Shown here piece by piece: positions 57,805 through 64,000 of a DNA stretch of 64,000 nucleotides. The DNA is taken from the NCBI GenBank assembly GCA_032622095.1, contig CP136066.1, positions 191,634,816-191,698,815 on the forward strand, read 5' to 3'. Within the stretch, counting starts at the first letter, position 1, and each line of letters begins with the position of its first letter. The stretch comes from Siphonodentalium dalli (Eukaryota; Mollusca; Scaphopoda; Gadilida; Siphonodentaliidae). The notes beneath the pieces are model-generated. The model made no database searches and was not told the DNA's origin. It saw nothing but the letters and a program-made list of their open reading frames with translations. Both the position numbers and the translations under genes were made by a program.

Positions 57805-58710
57805 AGGGATACTGTACCCAAATGTTGTTGTTAGTTTCGTTAGTCTCGGAGTTGTAGAATAAGGGAATAAGGTAACCAGATTTTCATTATTTGAAAGTCT
57901 GTTGAGTACGAAGTAATGTTACGGATGGCAGATTAGACAGAATGCGAAAATACCAATTGTCGTTGTCGAGTAATTTTTGGACAGTTTTCAAGCAAATGTA
58001 TCAAATAAATGTTATTTTATATGCATGCTAGTACCATATACTCATTAAGTCATTGTATAGTCACTAGTCAGTGAGTGGCTTGAGTTTACGACCCCATATC
58101 AACAGAATTGTTTACATGATCATATGTGTCACGCTTTGCCCAATACACTATCCGTTAATTATTTTGATGATGTCTTGTACGCGGATATTCGTAATTTAAT
58201 TTATGAAAAATTATTAACTTTCATTTTAAAGACATATTATGTACTTGTTCTGGTGCATTAAACTTCTCAGTTAGTATCCAGGCGCTATGCCAACTGAAGG
58301 AATGTAGCATTCTACTAACATTGCCGTAAATCTGAAGCAAATTGACCGTTCCACTCCATAGAAAACATCGTCTGAACTACGCTCAATTGTAAATATTTAC
58401 TACTCGATTCTGGACGCATCTATCGGCGATAAACTAACGAAAACGATTTCACCATCGAGAGTCACTGCATTTAATTAATATATAAAAATGACGGTGTGTG
58501 TTGTCAATTTGGATATACTATTTGAAAAAATTACTACTTTGAACAAAGTTATTCTCCAATTATATTTGATTGGCCTACCGGAGTGTTTCACATCAATTTA
58601 ACCTATTAACATGAACGTTTACAGAATACATCTTCGACTCAAATTACTTAGTTTTCTATATATTATCGATATTATATAGTTGTTAATTGAAAATGGCGTA
58701 CAGTACCCCT
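57805..58710. mobile_element. TTAA-flanked TIR element (906 bp)
   Basis: AGGGATACTGTACCC at the left, and AGGGGTACTGTACGCC as the complement of the right end. TTAA on both sides (57801-57804, 58711-58714). TTAA targets occur with piggyBac and Kolobok; the AGGG start favours Kolobok-like. No transposase. Confidence 0.75.
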
Positions 58711-58923
58711 TTAATATACCACTTCTTTTGACTGGTACATCCCTTCTGTCTTTCGCACACTATCGTATCTCTTTTCCTCGTCCTTTCTTCCCTCTCTCTC
58801 GTTCCCGCAAATCTCTGTCCGTTCAACTCGCTCTTCGTCCGTCTCGCCCAACTTCCTGTCGACCCAAGAGGCCAACTCCAATCCGCAGATGTGTAAACCA
58901 TTCATCAGCCTTTCGTCGTTCAT
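58711..58923 (-). CDS. Short charged ORF, C copy
   Basis: The first 61 codons match 26160-26348 with one Asp to Glu change. The end differs because the duplicated segment stops at 58739; the last codons come from unrelated flank up to the TTAA of the neighbouring element. Confidence 0.25.
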   Translation of the reverse strand: MNDERLMNGLHICGLELASWVDRKLGETDEERVERTEICGNEREGRKDEEKRYDSVRKTEGMYQSKEVVY

Positions 58924-59052
58924 TACATTCCTCCATGCCTCAACAAGAGCATGTCCACATGTTCGGACATCAAAACCATACTAGAACCTGGAAATCTTGA
59001 CAACTGCTCTGTTAGTTAACTTATATACAATGTCACCGAATTATATGCTCGT

Positions 59053-61424
59053 TACTGGTGCTCAACTGCTCCTATGAGATCACTTCTTAGCAGTTGTATG
59101 TGACATTTCTTAGCTGATTTTTGTTGACAGTCATAGTCGATTTTTGAGAAAAATGGAGGGTGTTGTCCAAAAAATGGTAAGTTTTATCACAATATATCAC
59201 AATTTGACCGGCTGCCGTTCGCAGTTATTAGCTATGGTTAACACTAAACGCTAATGTACTGAAATTGGTATGACAAATATATTTGTTTACACTAAAAGAA
59301 ACATTGATCACCAAAAATTCGCACCATTTTGCGCAGTTGACTGACAAAATCGTTATTTTTTCTAAGATAAAATAGTTTCGCGACCACGCCATGTGAAATA
59401 ATACTACACAAGAACGTCAAGTAATGATTTATGGGTGTTATGTTGTCAGATGTTACAAGGATATATGCTATATAGACAATTTTCGGGCTAACACGTGGGT
59501 TTCACTTCTTAGTATCCATGGTTCCACATCTTAGATCTGGAAATCAGGTACGGTCCGCGTCTTAGTGATTTCATGACTAAATCCTTTAGCACGGGTTACA
59601 GGTCGTACCTTTAGTCTGATCATCATAAAATTTGTCATGGATGTTAACAATGACATATAGATGGGAACGAGTCATTTTGAGGTCATTCGGCCAAAAAACA
59701 AAAAAACATGGCTGCCAGCAGCCATCTTAGATTTTACTCTTTGCATGACTAGATCCTTTAGCACTGGCTACAGGTCGTACCTGTAGTCTGATCATCATGA
59801 AATTTGTCATGAATGTTAATAATGACATGTAGATGGGAACGAGTCATTTTGGGGTCATTTAGACAAAACAAGGCCACCAGCGCCATCTTTGATTTCAAAA
59901 TCCAATCCATTAGCACCGGCTACAGGTCGTACTGTTCGTCTGATCATCATGAAATTTGTCATGGATGTTAATATTGACAAGTAAATGGGAACGAATAATT
60001 TTGGGGTCATTCGGCCCAAAAACATGGCCGCCAGCAGCCATCTTGGATTTTACTCTTTGTATGACTAAATCCTTTAGCACGGGCTACAGGTCGTACCTTT
60101 AGTCTGATCATCATAACATTTGTCATGGATGTTAATAATGACATGTAGATGGGAAAGCGTCATTTTGGGGTAATTCAGATAAAAAACATGGCCGCCAGCG
60201 GCCATCTTTGATTTCAAAAATCAATCCATTAGCACCGGCTACAGGTCGTACTGGTCGTCTGATCATCATGAAATTTGTCATGGATGTTAATATTGACAAG
60301 TAGATGGGGACGAGTAATTTTGGGGTCATTCGGTCCAAAAACATGGCCGCCAGCAGCCATATTGGATTTTACTCTTTGTATGACTAAATCCTTTAGCAAG
60401 GGCTACAGGTCGTACCTTTAGTCTGATCATCATGAAATTTTTCATGGCTGTTGAAATTGGAATGTAGATGGGAAAGAGACATTTGGGGCTCATTCTGCCA
60501 AAAAACATGGCCACCAGCAGCCATCTTGGATTGTACTCTTTGTATGACTAAATCTTTTAGCACGGACTACAGGTCGTACCTTTAGTTTGATTATCATAAA
60601 ATTTGTCATGGATCCGGCTTTTATATAAATATGAATGAATCTATAAATAAACGACACGATGCAAGATACGATTTCACTACATTATACGCCCATTATAAGC
60701 CAATTATTTAAAACAAATTGCAAGTGTCCTCATTACCGGTTAATATACATAACCATCACATATGTAATCGCAATTTAATTGACAACTAGACCTGGAATGT
60801 CGGCTCATATATGTATCAAATGTTACGTGGGATATTGCTGAAGATCCTAGTAGTCGTAGGAAATCATACAAAGTAACTAGCGCCTTAATGTGACACGAAT
60901 TGGGCTGTAGAATAGCAATAGATAGTTTGTGAATCAGCTGAGAAATGGAACCACTAAGAAGTGATCAGAAACCGAAAGTCGGCTAAGAAATGGAACATTT
61001 TGGAGTGAATTTACAGGCCATTTTATACAAGGAAGCGAACACGAGAGAATACTGTTTGTGTGTATGTACAATTAGGGCTACCTGAGGAAGATTTTCCGAC
61101 AGTTTCAATTTATTATACTGAATGGTTCGGAAGCAAAATGACTCGATAGTTCCCCATTGGATTAACATGGATATACAGTTAAATGTCAGAAATAACGTAT
61201 AAAGGTAATCATAAACCATCTATCCACATGGCAATTTCATTACGGGGTTTCCAACGATTGGTTGAATGGTCGGGAACTCACCTTTTCGCCATAATATCAC
61301 TTTGACGCTCTTTTCAACTTATAAAAAACAATAAAAAATCGGTATCGCTGCGGAACCTAATCGAAACGAAATGGCACATAAAACTGCTAAGAAGTTATCT
61401 CATAGGAGCAGTTGAGCACCAGTG
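59053..61424. mobile_element. CAC-ended TIR element, C copy
   Basis: CTCGT on both sides (59048-59052, 61425-61429). The left terminal base has changed (TACTGGTG). Confidence 0.7.
59570..60612. repeat. Satellite of about 160 bp, C copy (inverted)
   Basis: About seven units, same words as in B on the opposite strand. Confidence 0.8.
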
Positions 61425-61621
61425 CTCGTCCTATGACACAGAAAAACTTTACAATTTAAAAGTCTCCAACTGTACATATTGTCATAATAATAATAATTAT
61501 TACTTTTCTTGTTTGACACCAATCTATACAAATTAAAATTATTTTATCATAATTATGCTACTAACAATAACAGTATGACAGATTGTTAAATCAGTATATC
61601 AAGAGTTATTACAAGAACTTC

Positions 61622-62110
61622 CTAATCGAAAACCTGATAGGATTCCAAATGAGCCGGCTTCCTAGTCAGTCTGCCAGTACGTGTTCTCTGTGATCTCCAA
61701 CCGTCCGTTGGCTCAACTACCTCATCCAACCGAGGGCTGATATTGGGCAACGTGTCAGACTGGGGGAGTTGTGTTGCCAGAGCTTGAGGCTGTAACCCCA
61801 GAGATTCACCTTCATCACCACTAGAGGACTCAGAACTTACCTCTGCTTCAGGTGATTCATCGTTATGGGAATCATTTTCAATCTCCATAGCTTGATAAGT
61901 CCCATGGTGTGATACATATGAGTTCTGACGATGGTCAGGTATAATCCCATTATCTTGTCCCATACTATTTGTCCTTTTGGCTGCTAAGTTATTGTTTCTA
62001 TTTCTAACTGAATTGTAAACCCCCCTAAATGGTGTTATTCTCTCATAATGTACAACCTTCTGTGTCCGGCCTTCGACCATTTGAACATTATAAGCTACAT
62101 CAGATATTAT
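61622..62110 (-). pseudogene. Ty3/gypsy pol C-terminal remnant, C (least damaged)
   Basis: 152 open codons from 62080 to the stop at 61622. Keeps the GWRSQRTRTGR segment lost in B1 and B2, so it is closest to the ancestral form. Still lacks the integrase core. Confidence 0.6.
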
Positions 62111-62292
62111 CTATATGCTTTTCACACAATTGCTCTTGGATTGATTTTCACCTATGACCACCAATATAACCATGCACCATTATTGCCACTTCGAATGAAA
62201 CAATAATGGGCATATATTCCTAAGTTTTTATTTAATTTGATTCTATCAAATATTTAGGCTAACAATTGCATTGCAATCTCATATATATTTTG

Positions 62293-62916
62293 TCTATTAT
62301 ATATTTTGGGAAATATGTCTGTGTGTGTGTGTGTGTCTGTCTGTTCGCGATGGACTCGAAAACGGCCGAGCCGATTTCGATGAAACTTGGTATGTGGGGG
62401 TACTTTCGACCGGGGAGTTGCATATGCCTATTAATTTGCCCGTGCGACGTGACCTTGAAATCGGTTCATTTCAAGGTCAAACGCCCGAGTATCACGGGAT
62501 TTCGATGAAAATTAGTGTCTATGGATACTTTCGTGTGCGGAGTGTCGTAATGCTATTCGTTTGCCCGTGCGACGTGACCTTGACCTTGAAATCGGGTCAA
62601 TTCAATGTCAAATCGCCAATTTTGATGGGATTTCGACGAAATTTGATACGTAGGGTTACTTTTGTCCACTGAGTGTTTTGGACGGGTCAAATCGTGACCC
62701 CAACCTGACCTTGACCCTTCAAAATTATCAATTCGAGGTCAAATCGGGTAAAACCGGATGGATTTCGACGGGTACTTTTGTCGGGTACTTTTGTCCGGGC
62801 AGTGTTTTGGACGGGTCAAATCGTGACCCCACCTGAACTTGACCTTCAAAATAGACAATTCAAGGTCAAATCGCGCAATTCGCCGAAAAGCAGAGGGGAA
62901 ACAGTCCACCAGCTAG
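62293..62916 (+). mobile_element. Helitron-like element 1, C
   Basis: Starts TCTATTATATATTTTGGG and ends CCACCAGCTAG; the terminal hairpin is reduced to ACAGTCCACC. Directly followed by element 2. Confidence 0.6.
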
Positions 62917-63551
62917 TCTATTTTATATTTTGGAAGATCTGTGTGTGTGTGTCTGTCTGTCTGTCTGTTCGCGATGGACTCGAAAACGGCCGAGCCGATT
63001 TCGATGAAACTTGGTACGTGGGGGTGCTTTCGGACGTGGAGTGGCATGGGCCTGTTAATTTGCCCGTGCGACGTGACCTTGACCTTGAAATTGGGTCATT
63101 TCAAGGTCAAACGCCCGAGTATCACGGGATTTCGATGAACATTGGTGTCTGGGGATACATTCGTATGGGGAGTGTCGTAAGCCTAATCGTTTGCCCGTGC
63201 GACCTGACCTTGGCCTTGAAATTGGGTCAATTCAAGGTCAAATCGCGAATTTTGATGGGATTTCGACGAAATTTGATACGTGGGGTTACTGAGTGTTTTG
63301 GACAAGTCGAGTCGTGACCCCGACCTGACCTTGACCTTCAAAATGATCAATTCGATGTCAAATCGGGTAAAACCGGATGCATTTCGACGGGTATTTTTGA
63401 CGGGAACTTTTGTCCAGGCAGTGTTTTGGACGGGTCAAATCGTGACCCCACCTGACCTTGACCTTCAAAATGGACAATTCAAGGTCAAATCGCGCAATTC
63501 GCCGAAAAGCAGAGGGGAAACAGCCCGGACGAAGTCGGATCCACCTGCTAG
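62917..63551 (+). mobile_element. Helitron-like element 2, C
   Basis: Starts TCTATTTTATATTTTGG, ends with GCCCGGACGAAGTCGG, then ATCCACCTG and CTAG (63548-63551). Directly followed by element 3. Confidence 0.65.
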
Positions 63552-63856
63552 TCTAATATATATTTTGGGACTTCTGTCTGTTGTCTGTTTGTTAGCTATG
63601 GCCGGGAAAACTGCCGGACGGATTTCGACGAAATTTGATACCTATGGATACTTTTGTCCGGGGAGTGTTTCGGACGGGTAAAATCGTGACCCGACCTGAC
63701 ATTGACCTTCAAAATGGTCAATTCAAGGTCAAATCGGGTCCAATTTCGCATATAACCATGTCTTGCTCATATACGCTCATATAGTCATGTTTCAGACAAA
63801 GAAATCCCTATATAGCCCGGACGAATAGCCCGGACGAAGTCGGGCCCACCTGCTAG
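63552..63856 (+). mobile_element. Helitron-like element 3, C
   Basis: Starts TCTAATATATATTTTGGG, ends with GCCCGGACGAAGTCGGGC (7-bp stem with one bulge, GAA loop), CCACCTG, CTAG (63853-63856), followed by T as expected for A/T insertion. Confidence 0.65.
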
Positions 63857-63923
63857 TTGCTATATATAACACATTTCCAGAAGAAATATTCATTCCATGT
63901 GCATTGTTGTATTTTGTTTTTTA

Positions 63924-64000
63924 TGGTCGCCTTGGTGGCTCAGTCGGAAATGCGCATAGTGAATCAGCTCGTCGTAAATGGCAAAGCAGGTACGGGACCA
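63924..64000 (+). mobile_element. tRNA-like SINE head, C (cut by window end)
   Basis: Counterpart of 19949-20024 in direct orientation: TGGCTCAGTCGG then GGTACGGGACC. Confidence 0.4.

Larger units (their letters stand above)
58739..64000. repeat. Segment C: inverted third copy of most of B
   Basis: Reverse complement of B1 from about 26343 down to about 19949, continuing past the window edge. It lacks the SINE (empty site 58978-58983) and the hAT insertion (empty site 61065-61072) but has the CAC-ended element, satellite, gypsy remnant and Helitron trimer. It is more diverged from B1 and B2 than they are from each other. Confidence 0.9.

Noticed and set aside
62271-63681. Overlapping ORFs of up to 179 codons with VRDGLENGRADFDE and similar peptides
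   Set aside because: They are translations of the Helitron-like repeat units in several frames and recur wherever the repeat recurs; no start, domain or frame conservation.

Overview
This is an intron-scale, gene-poor stretch of an animal nuclear genome, most likely a mollusc or another lophotrochozoan. It is AT-rich, has no operons, and is dominated by eukaryotic transposon families: hAT, Tc1/mariner-like, TTAA-target and Helitron-like DNA elements, Ty3/gypsy, Penelope-like relics and tRNA-derived SINEs. The best lineage clue is an insulin-like exon (50372-50585). It carries the canonical C-x11-C B-chain spacing plus an extra upstream Cys in an HPxGxCG context, as in molluscan insulin-related peptides. 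Only two pieces look like host genes: that exon, and a terminal exon of a multi-pass membrane protein (1490-1650). Both are incomplete inside the window.

Layout. 1-1.65 kb: degenerate repeats and the membrane-protein last exon. 2.26-6.65 kb: a large inverted repeat bracketed by 17-bp direct repeats. 6.74-8.72 kb: a TA-flanked terminal-inverted-repeat (TIR) element. 7.86-38.33 kb: a tandem segmental duplication read as A1 - X - B1 - A2 - B2, where A is 7864-10646 and 27213-29997, and B is 19136-27207 and 29996-38330. X (10647-19135, about 8.5 kb) is present only in the first copy. 38.3-41 kb: unique sequence with short foldback elements. 41.06-47.2 kb: a minus-strand Ty3/gypsy retrotransposon broken by two DNA-element insertions, a 50-bp triplication and frameshifts. 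49-50.6 kb: foldbacks, then the insulin-like promoter and exon. 51-54 kb: short tandem repeats and a roughly 270-bp satellite. 54.5-55 kb: a reverse transcriptase relic. 57.8-58.7 kb: a TTAA-flanked element. 58.74-64.0 kb: a third, inverted copy of most of B (called C), running off the window edge.

Segment B is a nested set of mobile DNA: a cluster with a repeated 14-base word, a tRNA-like sequence, three head-to-tail Helitron-like elements, a gypsy pol tail, a 3-kb CAC-ended element that carries a roughly 160-bp tandem satellite and a hAT insertion, a tRNA-derived SINE, a short charged ORF and a Penelope-type GIY-YIG relic. Copy C lacks both the hAT and the SINE and shows clean empty sites, so the order of events can be read directly. 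The tandem A-X-B/A-B arrangement could be a real duplication or two haplotypes joined in assembly; the sequence alone cannot decide.
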